Positions 24,301 to 37,914 of a DNA stretch of 64,000 bases are shown piece after piece. Both the position numbers and the translations under genes were made by a program. The stretch comes from Epiperipatus broadwayi (lineage: Eukaryota > Onychophora > Udeonychophora > Euonychophora > Peripatidae): the NCBI GenBank assembly GCA_028023455.1, contig JAQFVV010006238.1, forward strand, positions 7,450,572 to 7,514,571. Reading direction: 5' to 3'. Within the stretch, counting starts at the first letter, position 1. Every line of letters begins with the position of its first letter. The notes under the pieces were generated by a model. The model had not been told where the DNA came from. It saw only the letters and a program-made list of their open reading frames with translations, and made no database searches.

Positions 24301-26780
24301 CAGAAATTAACTACCTCTTTCATTTGCTCACTCCCAGATCAGCTGATTTCAAGCTGGTTTGCTATCCTCAGTGGGAGATAGAGTATAGAAACTAGATCTA
24401 AAACACTGACTCTCAAGTGTTTATGCAAAACGTTTCTATCAGATTGCAAGCGTGAATTTTTCAGACCGGAAAAGTCTTCAAACCCAGCCTAGCAAGCTAG
24501 ATATTTATATGGGTCTGATCTCAGTTCAGAATCACCATATAATCAAAGTCTCTGCAATATATATCATTGCAAGAAAACTCTAAAGGTACATTTATGAAAA
24601 AACAAAAACAAGTTAATCACGTAACCTGCTATCACTTGTTATTTATGTCCAAAAGATGGCGCTATACCAAAACCGCCGAACAAGTGTAAGATTTGTTTTA
24701 CATAAACAAAAAAAGAGTCAGAAATTAACTACCTCTTTCATTTGCTCACTCCCAGATCAGCTGATTTCAAGCTGGTTTGCTATCCTCACTGGGAGATAGA
24801 GTATAGAAACTAGATCTAAAACACTGACTCTCAAGTGTTTATGCAAAACGTTTCTATCAGATTGCAAGCGTGAATTTTTCAGACCGGAAAAGTCTTCAAA
24901 CCCAGCCTAGCAAGCTAGATATTTATATGGGTCTGATCTCAGTTCAGAATCACCATATAATCAAAGTCTCTGCAATATATATCATTGCAAGAAAACTCTA
25001 AAGGTACATTTATGAAAAAACAAAAACAAGTTAATCACGTAACCTGCTATCACTTGTTATTTATGTCCAAAAGATGGCGCTATACCAAAACTGCCGAACA
25101 AGTGTAAGATTTGTTTTACATAAACGAAAAAAGAGTCAGAAATTAACTACCTCTTTCATTTGCTCACTCCCAGATCAGCTGATTTCAAGCTGGTTTGCTA
25201 TCCTCAGTGGGAGATAGAGTATCGAAACTAGATCTAAAACACTGACTCTCAAGTGTTTATGCAAAATGTTTCTATCAGATTGCAAGCGTGAATTTTTCAG
25301 ACCGGAAAAGTCTTCAAACCCAGCCTAGCAAGCTAGATATTTATATGGGTCTGATGTTAGTTCAGAATCACCATATAATCAAAGTCTCTGCAATATATAT
25401 CATTGCAAGAAAACTCTAAAGGTACATTTATGAAAAAACAAAAACAAGTTAATCACGTAACCTGCTATCACTTGTTATTTATGTCCAAAAGATGGCGCTA
25501 TACCAAAACCGCCGAACAAGTGTAAGATTTGTTTTACATAAACGAAAAAAGAGTCAGAAATTAACTACCTCTTTCATTTGCTCACTCCCAGATCAGCTGA
25601 TTTCAAGCTGGTTTGCTATCCTCAGTGGGAGATAGAGTATAGAAACTAGATCTAAAACACTGACTCTCAAGTGTTTATGCAAAACGTTTCTATCAGATTG
25701 CAAGCGTGAATTTTTCAGACCGGAAAAGTCTTCAAACCCAGCCTAGCAAGCTAGATATTTATATGGGTCTGATCTCAGTTCAGAATCACCATATAATCAA
25801 AGTCTCTGCAATATGTATCATTGCAAGAAAACTCTAAAGGTACATTTATGAAAAAACAAAAACAAGTTAATCACGTAACCTGCTATCACTTGTTATTTAT
25901 GTCCAAAAGATGGCGCTATACCAAAACCGCCGAACAAGTGTAAGATTTGTTTTACATAAACGAAAAAAGAGTCAGAAATTAACTACCTCTTTCATTTGCT
26001 CACTCACAGATCAGCTGATTTCAAGCTGGTTTGCTATCCTCAGTGGGAGATAGAGTATAGAAACTAGATCTAAAACACTGACTCTCAAGTGTTTATGCAA
26101 AACGTTTCTATCAGATTGCAAGCGTGAATTTTTCAGACCAGAAAAGTCTTCAAACCCAGCCTAGCAAGCTAGATATTTATATGGGTCTGATCTCAGTTCA
26201 GAATCACCATATAATCAAAGTCTCTGCAATATATATCATTGCAAGAAAACTCTAAAGGTACATTTATGAAAAAACAAAAACAAGTTAATCACGTAACCTG
26301 CTATCACTTGTTATTTATGTCCAAAAGATGGCGCTATACCAAAACCGCCGAACAAGTGTAAGATTTGTTTTACATAAACGAAAAAAGAGTCAGAAATTAA
26401 CTACCTCTTTCATTTGCTCACTCCCAGATCAGCTGATTTCAAGCTGGTTTGCTATCCTCAGTGGGAGATAGAGTATAGAAACTAGATCTAAAACACTGAC
26501 TCTCAAGTGTTTATGCAAAACGTTTCTATCAGATTGCAAGCGTGAATTTTTCAGACCGGAAAAGTCTTCAAACCCAGCCTAGCAAGCTAGATATTTATAT
26601 GGGTCTGATCTCAGTTCAGAATCACCATATAATCAAAGTCTCTGCAATATATATCATTGCAAGAAAACTCTAAAGGTACATTTATGAAAAAACAAAAACA
26701 AGTTAATCACGTAACCTGCTATCACTTGTTATTTATGTCCAAAAGATGGCGCTATACCAAAACCGCCGAACAAGTGTAAG
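18327..26780 (+). repeat. 418-bp satellite array, 20 copies (left arm)
   Basis: A conserved anchor (AAAGGTACATTTATG) recurs at about 18731, 19149, 19567, 19985 and so on to about 26672, giving a 418-bp period and 20 anchors plus a 94-bp partial unit. Copies differ at only a few positions each. Private variants include a T run at 19208, GTTCC at 19418, CTCACAG at 26004, ACCAGAA at 26138 and ATGTATC at 25813. The array begins inside one (TA)n tract (18310-18327) and stops at another (26781-26794). No coding capacity or RNA gene is recognisable. Confidence 0.97.
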
Positions 26781-26794
26781 ATATATATATATAT

Positions 26795-28228
26795 AGTAAT
26801 TGATAACGTCTTATAAAGAAGTTTGTTGATGAGCTTTTCATTTTATTTATTTAGCGAAATAATATATTTAATTATTTTACCATGAACTAGATTTCTTCAA
26901 AACTCTGCTTACGTCTAATGTTAGCCACTGCTGGAAGCTATGGAAAAAATATAGATTTTAAAACTTTTCTAAAATTGGTATGAGTTAAATTATATAAAAG
27001 TAATTGAATAGTTTATCACTGAGAAACTCATATTATTAAAACAAACAAAACTCTCCATAAAATAGTGCCACTCAGTGCAAGCCAGAGTAATCAATGGATG
27101 TCAGAAGGCTTGTGCATAAAATCCGTATCTAGTGTCTATTCATCCAATATCGCCAGACTAGTTTCTAGCTTGTGGCTTTCATCAGTGAGAAGCCTTGGAT
27201 CTGAGAGCACTGCACCTAGATCTTAGGATTTAACACAGCCCTCCAGCAGTCACCTTTTATCTTTCCTTAACTACAAAGCTATGAAAACCCTAAGCCTTCT
27301 GAAATCCATTGATTACTCTGGCTTGTACTCAGTGGCATTATTGTATGGAGAGTTTTGCCTGTTTTAATAACAGTTATAAGCAAGCATAAGAAATGGTGAT
27401 CATGTGATGTTTAGTGGTTAAACTCATATTATGTTTGAAGGATTTTTATTTGTACGCGATTTATGGACCTTTAATTCTCAAATCAGGTACTGTATTATAG
27501 CACTAAACTATATAAGGTATAAATTTAAATAAAAATGTACCTTGATGCAACAACACGTGAATATAACTTTCAAGAAGATTTGAAGAACTGATAAAAGTTA
27601 ACACATGAAATCATTTTATTATTTCTTTTAAATAAAGAAAATCGTCATAAAGTCCTAATTTATTAAAATATTATAATCAGAGCTTCTGTTTTGCAGTTGC
27701 TTTTGCAAATATATTTAATTTTTATTTTTTAAATTTTAACAACTTGAATACACGTGAATGAATAGTGTAAAAAAGCAATAATAAATTAAATGAAAATAAA
27801 ATATTTTACTCTTTTGTGTGACCCTCAAAAAGTTTCAAGGTTTTTTAATTGAAATGATTACATTTTTAAAAGAATATTTCATTGATTTCTACAGTTAAAT
27901 AAATTTAATTTCCTGGATTCATTTTTTTTGGTAAAGCAACTAATATTAAGTTTTCAAATATTAAAATCAAAAATAGAATTTTTTTTTATTACAAGTTGAA
28001 TTATTTTAATCGACTTCCTTCTCAAAAACACAATTTTCTTAGTTTCTGCATTTTACCAAAAAAAAAAAAAAAAAAAACTTTATTAATGTAGATTTTGTTA
28101 GTTTTCTTCCATTATCACACTTCTGGCAATTTGCTTTTAGTTTATATTCTCTGATCAAATAGTCTTACTAGAAATTTTTTTAAAATTTGAATTTCATGCA
28201 TAAATGAAAGTTACAATTCAGTTTAATT
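26795..28228. other. Innermost left arm
   Basis: AT-rich, with the inverted pair of third-family units and a run of 19 A at 28058-28076. Its mirror (28238-29609) differs at many positions, including indels, far more than the outer arms do. Confidence 0.6.
27015..27425. repeat. Inverted pair of third-family repeat units near the centre
   Basis: A minus-strand unit (27040-27200, hammerhead-like core at about 27160-27186) faces a plus-strand partial unit (27290-27420). Both carry the block around ATCAATGGAT that is also found at 15545-15565. Its mirror in the right arm (about 29040-29400) is shortened by many small deletions. Confidence 0.6.
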
Positions 28229-28237
28229 ACATACTGG
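28229..28237. other. Palindrome centre (9-bp spacer)
   Basis: Nine bases (ACATACTGG) separate the arms. The flanking 24 bases are perfectly complementary. Such a short spacer in a 44-kb palindrome is unstable in vivo but typical of fold-back reads, so this is the junction to test with raw reads. Confidence 0.9.
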
Positions 28238-29625
28238 AATTAAACTGAATTGTAACTTTCATTGCTTATAAATATTTAAAAAATTATTTCTAGTAAGACT
28301 ATTTTGATCAGAAAATAACAAACTAAAAGCAAGTGGTGATTAATGGAAGAAAATAACAAAATCTACATTAATAAAGTTTTTTTTTTTAGGTAAAAAGGTG
28401 CAGAAACTAAGAAAAATTAATGTTTTTTGAAGAGAGTCGATTAAAATAGTCAACTTGTAATAAAAAAAAATTCTATTTTTGATTTTAATATTTGAAAACT
28501 TAATATTAGTTGCTTTACCAAAATGAATTCAGGAGAAATAAATTTATTTAACTGTAGGAATAATGAAATATTCTTTTAAATATAATCGATTTCAATTAAA
28601 AAACCTTTGAAGCTGAGGAGTCACACAAGAAGTAAGATATTTTATTTTCATTTAAATTTATTGTGCTTTTTTACACTATTCGACCGCGTGTATTCAAGTT
28701 GTTAAAATTTAGTAAAAATTAAATATATTTACTTTAAGCAACTGCAAAACAGAAATACGATTATAATATTTTAATAGATTAGGACTTTATTTTTATTGGT
28801 CTTTATTTAAAGATAAATAATAAAATGATTTCATGTGTTAACTTTATCAGTTCTTAAATCTTCTTGAAAGTTATATTCACGTGTTGTTACATCATGTACA
28901 TTTTATTAAATTTATACCTTATATAGTTTAGTGCTATGGCTCAGTACCTGATTTGAAAATTAAGGTCCATAAATAACGTACAAATAAAAATCCTTTAAGT
29001 ATAATATGAAGTTTAACTACAAGTATTGCATGATCATTTTCCTATGCTAGCTTATAACCTGGATTATTAAAACGTAACTACTCCATACAATAATGCCACT
29101 AATTACAAACCAGAGTAATCAATGGATTTCTATAGAGGCTTAGGGTTTTCATAACTTTGTAGTTAGGAAAATAAAGTGACTGCTGGAAGGTATGTTAAAT
29201 CTAAGATCTAGGTGCAGTTAATAAGATCAAGACTTCACTTTGATGAAAGCCACAGCCAGAAACTGATCTGATATATTTCAAGACACTTGATTCTGATTTT
29301 ATGCATTAGCCTTCGACATCCGTGATTACTCTTGCACTGGTGGCATTTGGAGTTTTTTGTTTTGTTTTAATAATATGAGTTTCTCCAGTGATAAACTATT
29401 CAATTACTTTTATATAATTTAACTCATACCAATTTTAGAAAAGTTTTAAAGTATTTTTTCCATAACTTTCCAGCAGTAAGCTTTAACATTAGACGTAAGC
29501 AGAGTTTTGAAGAAATCTAGTTCGTAGTAAAATAATTAAATATATTATTTCGCTAAATAAAATGAAAGCTCATCCAATTTTTCTTTTATCTCGTTTGTTA
29601 TCAATTACTATATATATATATATCT

Positions 29626-32600
29626 TACGCGTTCGGCGATTTTGTATAGCGCCATCTTTTGGACATAAATAACAATTTTCAGATTACGTGTTAGCTTGTT
29701 TTTTGATTTTTTTTTATAAATGTACCTTTAAATTTTCTTGCAATGATATATCCTACAGGGACTGATTATATGGTGATTCTGAGCTTGAAATCAGACCCAT
29801 ATAAATATCTAGCTTGCTGGAAGCTGGGTTTCAAAAAATTCGCGCTAGCAATCTGATATAACGTTTGATTTTTGCATAAACGCGAGAGTCAAGTGTTTTA
29901 GACGAGTTTCAAAAAAAAGCTATCTCCCACTGAAATAGCAAACCGGCGAAGTCAGCTGTTCTGGGAGTGGCAAATGATTGTAGTTGAAATTTCTGACTCT
30001 TTTTTCGTTTATGTAAAACAAATCTTACAGAAGCGATTTTTGTATAAGCGCCATCTTTGGACATAGAAATAACAAGTGATAACCCGGAATTTAAAATTGT
30101 TAACTGTTTTGTTTTTTCATAAATGTGCCTTTGGGGAGATTTTCTTTGCAATATTATATATTGCAGGCACTATGATTATATGTTGTTCTGAACTGATATC
30201 ATACCTATATAAATATCTAGCTTGCTAGGCTGGGTTCGAGACTTTTCTGGTCTGAAAAATTCACGCTGTCTATTAGGGCGTTTTGCATAAACACTTGAGT
30301 CCCAGAACTAGATCTAGTTTCTATATTATCCTTTCTTGAGATTAGCAAACCAGCTTGGGATCAGCTGATCTGTGAGTGAGTAAATGAAAATTTAGTTGAA
30401 TTTCTGACTCTTTTTTCGTTTATGTAAAACGATCTTACACTTGTTGGCGGTTCCCCCCCCCCTTTTGGACATAAATAACAAGTGATAGCAGATTGCGTGA
30501 TTGCTTGTTTTGTTTTTTCATAAATGTACCTTTAGAGACATTTTCTTGCAATGAGTACATATTGCAGAACTGATTATAATGTGATTCTTTCCTAGTTCAG
30601 ACCCATATAAATATCTAGCTTGCTAATGGGAACGAAGACTTTCGATCGGCCCTTGCAGCATTCAATCTGATAGAAACGTTTCGCATAAACACTGAGGAAG
30701 TCAGTGTTTTTTAGATCTAGTTTCTATACCTCTTATCTCCCACTATGATAACAAACCGGCTTGAAATCGCTGTCTGGAGATTGAGCAAATGAAGACAGTT
30801 AATTTCTGACTCTTTTCCGTTTATGTAAAACAAAATCTTACACTTATTAAGCGGTTTTATTATATTTTCATCTTTGGACATGCAGGTACGTGTTAACTGT
30901 TTTTATTTTTTCTTTTTGTGCTTAAATTTCTTGCATTGATATATATTGCAGAGACTTTGATTATGATCCATTCTGAACAACATCGAACCCATATAAATAT
31001 CTAGCTTGCTAGGCTGAACTTGAAGACTTTTCCGATGCAACAAAATTCACTTTTAAACATCTGATAGAAACATTTTGCATAAACCTTGGGAGTCGTGTTT
31101 TAGATCTAGTTTCATTCTCTATCTCCCACTGAGATGTGAAATTTGAAATCAGCTGATGAGGCGATTCATGATTTTAATTTCTGACTCTTTTTTCGTTTAT
31201 GTAAAACAAATCTTACACTTGTTCGGCAGTTTTGGTATAGAAAAGCCATCTTTTGGACATAAATAACGAAATTAGCGGATTGCGTGATTAACTTTGTTTT
31301 GTTTTTTTCATAAGTGTACCTTTAGAGTTTTCTTGCAATGATACCCCCCCCAGGACTTTTTTGATTATATGGTGATTCTGAACTGAGATCAGACCGCTAT
31401 AAATATCTGAAGCTGCTAGGCTGGAGTTTGGAGCTCGATCTGAATTCTTCTTGCGAACTACATCTGATAGAAGCATTTTGCATAAACGCTGAGTCGAAAT
31501 GTTTTTTAGATCTAGTTTCTATACTCTTCTCCCAGTGATATAGTAAACCAGCTGAAATCAGCTGATCTGGGATGAGCAAATGAAAAATTAGTTAATTTCT
31601 GACTCTTTTTGTTATATGTAAAACAAATCTTACACTGACCGGCGGTGGTTTTGGTATAGCGCCATCTTTTGGACATAAATAACAAGTGATAGGATACGTG
31701 TTAACTTTTTTGTTTTTTTCATAAATGTACCTTTAGGATTTTCTTGCTGATGACTATATATAGTAGGAACATTATAATGATGATTCTGAGCCGAATCAGA
31801 CTAATATAAATATCTAGCTTGCCCAAGGCTGGGATTGAAGGCTTCCGGTCTGAAAAATTCGCGCTACAATCTGATAAACGTTTTGCATAAACACTTGAGT
31901 CAGTGTTTTAGATCTAGTTTCTATACTCTATCTCCCACTGAATAGCAAACCAACGAAATCTGATCTGGGGTGAGCAAATGAGAGAATTGGTTAATTTCTG
32001 ACTCTTTTTTCGTTTATGTAAGACAAATCTTACGCTTGTTGGCGGTTTAAGTATAATGCCGTATCTTTTGGACAAATAATGAAGTGATGGCTTTAGGTAC
32101 GTGTTAACTTGTTTTTGTTTTTTCATAAATGTACCTTTAGAATTTTCTTGCAATAATATATATTGCAGAGACTAGATTATATGGTGGTTCTGAACTGAAT
32201 CAGACCCATATAAATATCTGGCTTAGCTAGGCTGGAGTTTGAAGACTTTTCGGTCTGAAAATTCATGCTTGTCTGTCAAAGCATTTTTGCATAAACGCCG
32301 AGGAGTCAGTGTTTTAGATCTAGTTTCTTTTCTCTATCTCCCACTGAAATAGCCAAACCAGTACAGTCGGCTGATCTGGGAAGTGAAAAATTGACCTGTT
32401 GAATTTCTGACTCTTTACCGTTGCCGCAAAACAAATCTTGATACAGCGATTTTGTGCTTACTGCCCCCCTTTGGACATAAATCAGCAAGTGATATAGCAG
32501 GTGCGTGTTGGCTTTTATTTTTGTTTTTTCATAAAATAATGCCTTTATAGTTTTCTTTGCAATGATATATATTGCGAGACTTTTTTTTAGATTCTGAACT

Positions 32601-35600
32601 GATTTTTTTTTTTTATAAATATCTAGCCCGCGGAAACTGGGACAGACCCCCCCGGTCTACAGCTGCAGCACCTAATCTGACTACAACGTTTTTCATAATT
32701 TTTGAGAGTCAGTGTTTTTAGATCTAATTTCTATGCTTTATCTTTTACTGGAGGAATAGCAAAACCAGCCGAGTTAGCTGATCTAGAGTGAGCTGTATTT
32801 TGAACGATTAGACAATTTCTGACTCTTTTTTCGTTTATGTAAAACAGATCTTACACTTGTTCGGCAGTTTTGAGTATAGCGCCATCTTTTTTGGACATAA
32901 ATAACAGAGAGTGATGGCAGGTTACGTGTTCTTTTTTGTTTTTGTTTTTTTTTAAGTGTACCCTTTAAATTTTCTTACTGCTGTGCGCAGGGCCTGATTA
33001 TATGGTGATTCTGAACTGAGATCCAGACTATATAAATATCTAGCTTACTTTAGGCTGGGATTTGAAAGGTACTTTTTCGGTCTGAAAATTCCGTACAATA
33101 ACGCCGAGGAGTCAGTGTTTATGTTCAAGATTTTGATCCCTTTCTCCCACTGAGTGTATCAACTTTTTTTAATCAGCTGATGTAAGGAGTGAGCAAATGA
33201 AAATTAGTTAATTTCTGACTCTTTTTCGTTTTAGTAATCGATTCTTACGCTATTCCATCGAGATTTTGAAACATAGCGCCCCCCCCCCCCCTAAATAATG
33301 TGAAGTGATAGCAGGTACGATGATAACTGATTTTTATTTTTATGTGATGTGCCTTTTAATTTCTTTTGCCGTGATTCTTTTTGCAGAGATTTTGATTATA
33401 TGGTGATTCTGAACCTTTTTCAATTTTATTTATAAATATCTAGCTAGCAAACTGGAACGAAGACTTTTCGGTCTCGAAATTCAAGCATTTGCAATTTGAT
33501 AGAAGCATTTTGCATAAACACTTGAGAGTCAGTGTTTTAGATCAGACCGATACTTATCACTGAGTATTGTTTAGTTAGAAATCAGCTATTTTGGAGTGAG
33601 CAAATGAAATTTAGTTAATTTCGGCTCTTTTTATTTATGTAAAACAAATCTTACACTTGTTCAGCGGTTTCAATTATAGCTCATATTTTGGGTTTCAAAT
33701 AACAAGTGTGGCAGATTCGTGATTAACTTGTTTTATTTTTTCATAAATATACCTTTAGGATTTTCTTGCAATATTATATATTGCAGAGACTTTGATTATA
33801 TGAGTGATTCTGAGCGATATCAGACCCCGTATAAGTATCTAGCATAAAACTGGAGTTTTGAGACTTTTCTAGTGCAGAAAAATGCTGCTATCTGATACAA
33901 ACGTTTTTTATAAACTCTTGAGGAGTCAGTTGTTTAGATCTAAGTTTCTATACTCTATGTTTGAAGGATAACAAACCGGCAAGTTAGTATCTGGGAATTG
34001 AATGAAAAGAAATTGGTAATTTCGGCTCTTTTCGTTTATGGCAAACAAATCTTACACTTGTTGGCGGACGGTTACACTAATATAAGCGCCATCTTTGGAC
34101 ATAAATAACAAGTGATAACGAATTCGTGATTAACTTGTTTTTTTATTTTTTCATAAATCTTGCCTTTAGGTTTTCTTGCAATGATATATTTTGCAAGGAT
34201 TTGATTATATGGTGATTTAGAACTGAGATCAGACCCATATAAATGTCTACAGCGCGCTGGAAAAACAGGTTTGATGAGACTTTTTCGGTCTGTAAAATTC
34301 CGCGCGAAACTGCAATAGAAGCGTTTTGCATAAACGAGTCAGTGTTTTAGATCTAATTTCCTTTCCCATATCTCCCACTTTCCCCCCCCCCCCTTGAAAT
34401 CAGCTTTGATAGGGAATTGAAGCAAATGAGAGGTAGTTAATTTCTGACTCTTTTCGTTTATGTAAAACAAATCTTACACTTGTTCGGCGGTTTTGGTATA
34501 GCGCCATCTTTTGGACATAAATAACAAGTGATAGCAGGTTACGTGATTAACTTGTATTTGTTTTTTCATAAATGTACCTTTAGAGTTTTCTTGCAATGAT
34601 ATATATTGCAGAGACTTTGATTATATGGTGATTCTGAACTGAGATCAGACCCATATAAATATCTAGCTTGCTAGGCTGGGTTTGAAGACTTTACCGGTCT
34701 GAAAAATTCACGCTTGCAATCTGATAGAAACGTTTTGCATAAACACTTGAGAGTCAGTGTTTTAGATCTAGTTTCTATACTCTATCTCCCACTGAGGATA
34801 GCAAACCAGCTTGAAATCAGCTGATCTGGGAGTGAGCAAATGAAAGAGGTAGTTAATTTCTGACTCTTTTTTCGTTTATGTAAAACAAATCTTACACTTG
34901 TTCGGCGGTTTTGGTATAGCGCCATCTTTTGGACATAAATAACAAGTGATAGCAGGTTACGTGATTAACTTGTATTTGTTTTTTCATAAATGTACCTTTA
35001 GAGTTTTCTTGCAATGATATATATTGCAGAGACTTTGATTATATGGTGATTCTGAACTGAGATCAGACCCATATAAATATCTAGCTTGCTAGGCTGGGTT
35101 TGAAGACTTTACCGGTCTGAAAAATTCACGCTTGCAATCTGATAGAAACGTTTTGCATAAACACTTGAGAGTCAGTGTTTTAGATCTAGTTTCTATACTC
35201 TATCTCCCACTGAGGATAGCAAACCAGCTTGAAATCAGCTGATCTGGGAGTGAGCAAATGAAAGAGGTAGTTAATTTCTGACTCTTTTTTCGTTTATGTA
35301 AAACAAATCTTACACTTGTTCGGCGGTTTTGGTATAGCGCCATCTTTTGGACATAAATAACAAGTGATAGCAGGTTACGTGATTAACTTGTATTTGTTTT
35401 TTCATAAATGTACCTTTAGAGTTTTCTTGCAATGATATATATTGCAGAGACTTTGATTATATGGTGATTCTGAACTGAGATCAGACCCATATAAATATCT
35501 AGCTTGCTAGGCTGGGTTTGAAGACTTTACCGGTCTGAAAAATTCACGCTTGCAATCTGATAGAAACGTTTTGCATAAACACTTGAGAGTCAGTGTTTTA

Positions 35601-37914
35601 GATCTAGTTTCTATACTCTATCTCCCACTGAGGATAGCAAACCAGCTTGAAATCAGCTGATCTGGGAGTGAGCAAATGAAAGAGGTAGTTAATTTCTGAC
35701 TCTTTTTCGTTTATGTAAAACAAATCTTACACTTGTTCGGCGGTTTTGGTATAGCGCCATCTTTTGGACATAAATAACAAGTGATAGCAGGTTACGTGAT
35801 TAACTTGTATTTGTTTTTTCATAAATGTACCTTTAGAGTTTTCTTGCAATGATATATATTGCAGAGACTTTGATTATATGGTGATTCTGAACTGAGATCA
35901 GACCCATATAAATATCTAGCTTGCTAGGCTGGGTTTGAAGACTTTACCGGTCTGAAAAATTCACGCTTGCAATCTGATAGAAACGTTTTGCATAAACACT
36001 TGAGAGTCAGTGTTTTAGATCTAGTTTCTATACTCTATCTCCCACTGAGGATAGCAAACCAGCTTGAAATCAGCTGATCTGGGAGTGAGCAAATGAAAGA
36101 GGTAGTTAATTTCTGACTCTTTTTTCGTTTATGTAAAACAAATCTTACACTTGTTCGGCGGTTTTGGTATAGCGCCATCTTTTGGACATAAATAACAAGT
36201 GATAGCAGGTTACGTGATTAACTTGTATTTGTTTTTTCATAAATGTACCTTTAGAGTTTTCTTGCAATGATATATATTGCAGAGACTTTGATTATATGGT
36301 GATTCTGAACTGAGATCAGACCCATATAAATATCTAGCTTGCTAGGCTGGGTTTGAAGACTTTACCGGTCTGAAAAATTCACGCTTGCAATCTGATAGAA
36401 ACGTTTTGCATAAACACTTGAGAGTCAGTGTTTTAGATCTAGTTTCTATACTCTATCTCCCACTGAGGATAGCAAACCAGCTTGAAATCAGCTGATCTGG
36501 GAGTGAGCAAATGAAAGAGGTAGTTAATTTCTGACTCTTTTTCGTTTATGTAAAACAAATCTTACACTTGTTCGGCGGTTTTGGTATAGCGCCATCTTTT
36601 GGACATAAATAACAAGTGATAGCAGGTTACGTGATTAACTTGTTTTTGTTTTTTCATAAATGTACCTTTAGAGTTTTCTTGCAATGATATATATTGTAGA
36701 GACTTTGATTATACAATGATTCTGAACTGAGATCAGACCCATATAAATATCTAGCTTGCGAAGGCTGGGTTTGAAGACTTTTTCCGGTCTGGAAAATTCA
36801 CGCTTGCAATCTGATAGGAACGTTTTGTATAAACACTGGAGAGTCAGTGTTTTAGATCTACAGTTTCCATACTCTATCTCCCACTGAGGATAGCAAACCA
36901 GCTTGAAATCAGCTGATCTGGGAGTGAGCAAATGAAAGAGGTAGTTAATTTCTGACTCTTTTTTCGTTTATGTAAAACAAATCTTACACTTGTTCGGCGG
37001 TTTTGGTATAGAGCTCATCTTTTGGACAAAAAAAACAAGTGATAGCAGGTTACGTCATCAACTTGCTTTTGTTTTTTCATAAATGTACTTTTAGAGTTTT
37101 CTTGCAATGATATATATTGCAGAGACTTTGATTATATGGTGATTCTGAACTGAGATCAGACCCATATAAATATCTAGCTTGCTAGGCTGGGCTTGAAGAC
37201 TTTTCCGGTCTGGAAAATTCACGCTTGTAATCTGATATAACGTTTACAAACACTTGAGAGTCAGTGTTTTTAGATCTAGTTTTCATACTCAATCTCCCAC
37301 TGAGGATAGCAAACCAGCTTGAAATCAGCTGATTCAGAGTGAGCAAAAATGGTGAGAGGTAGTTAATTTCTGAATCTTTTTTCGTTTATGTAAAACAAAT
37401 CTTACACTTGTTCGCGGTTTTGGGTATTATGTCATCTTTTGGACATAAATAACAAGTGATATCGTTGTATGGATTTAATTTGTTTTTGTTTTTTCATAAA
37501 TGTACCTTTAGGAGTTTTCTTGCAATGATATATATTGCAGAGACTTTGATTATATGGTGATTCTGAACTGAGATCAGACCCATATAAATATCTAGCTTGC
37601 TAGGTTGGGTTTGAAGACTTTTCCGGTCTGAAAAATTCACGCTTGTAACCTGATAGAAACTGTTTTGTATAACCACTTGAGAGAGTCAGTGTTTTCAGAT
37701 CTAGTTTCTAAGGTACTCTATCTCCCACTGAGGATAGCAAACCAGCTTGAAATCAATGATCTGGGAGTGAGCAAATGAAAGAGGTAGTTAATTTCGGACT
37801 CTTTTTCTTGTTTATGTAAAACAAATCTTACACTTGTTCGGCGGTTTGGCATAGCATCATTTTTTAGACAACAAGTGATAGCAGGTTACGTGATTAACTT
37901 GTTTTTGTTTTTTC
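29626..37914 (-). repeat. 418-bp satellite array, 20 copies (right arm, mirrored)
   Basis: Inverted counterpart of the left array, also with 20 anchors (first near 29720, last near 37498) and also bounded by TA tracts (about 29610-29625 and 37915-37930). Copies 1-12 are heavily degraded by indels and homopolymer runs, with unit lengths of roughly 390-420 bp. Copies 13-17 are almost identical to one another. Copies 18-20 are mildly degraded. Several private variants of left-array copies are found at the mirror position. Short minus-strand reading frames across this array are chance openings in satellite DNA. Confidence 0.95.

Noticed and set aside
18327-26780. CRISPR-like array because of regular spacing
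   Set aside because: The whole 418-bp unit is repeated, with no short repeat and variable spacers, and the genome is clearly eukaryotic.
29909-37676. Several 60-87 codon minus-strand frames in the right satellite array
   Set aside because: They fall in noisy copies of a 418-bp satellite whose clean copies do not hold the same frames.
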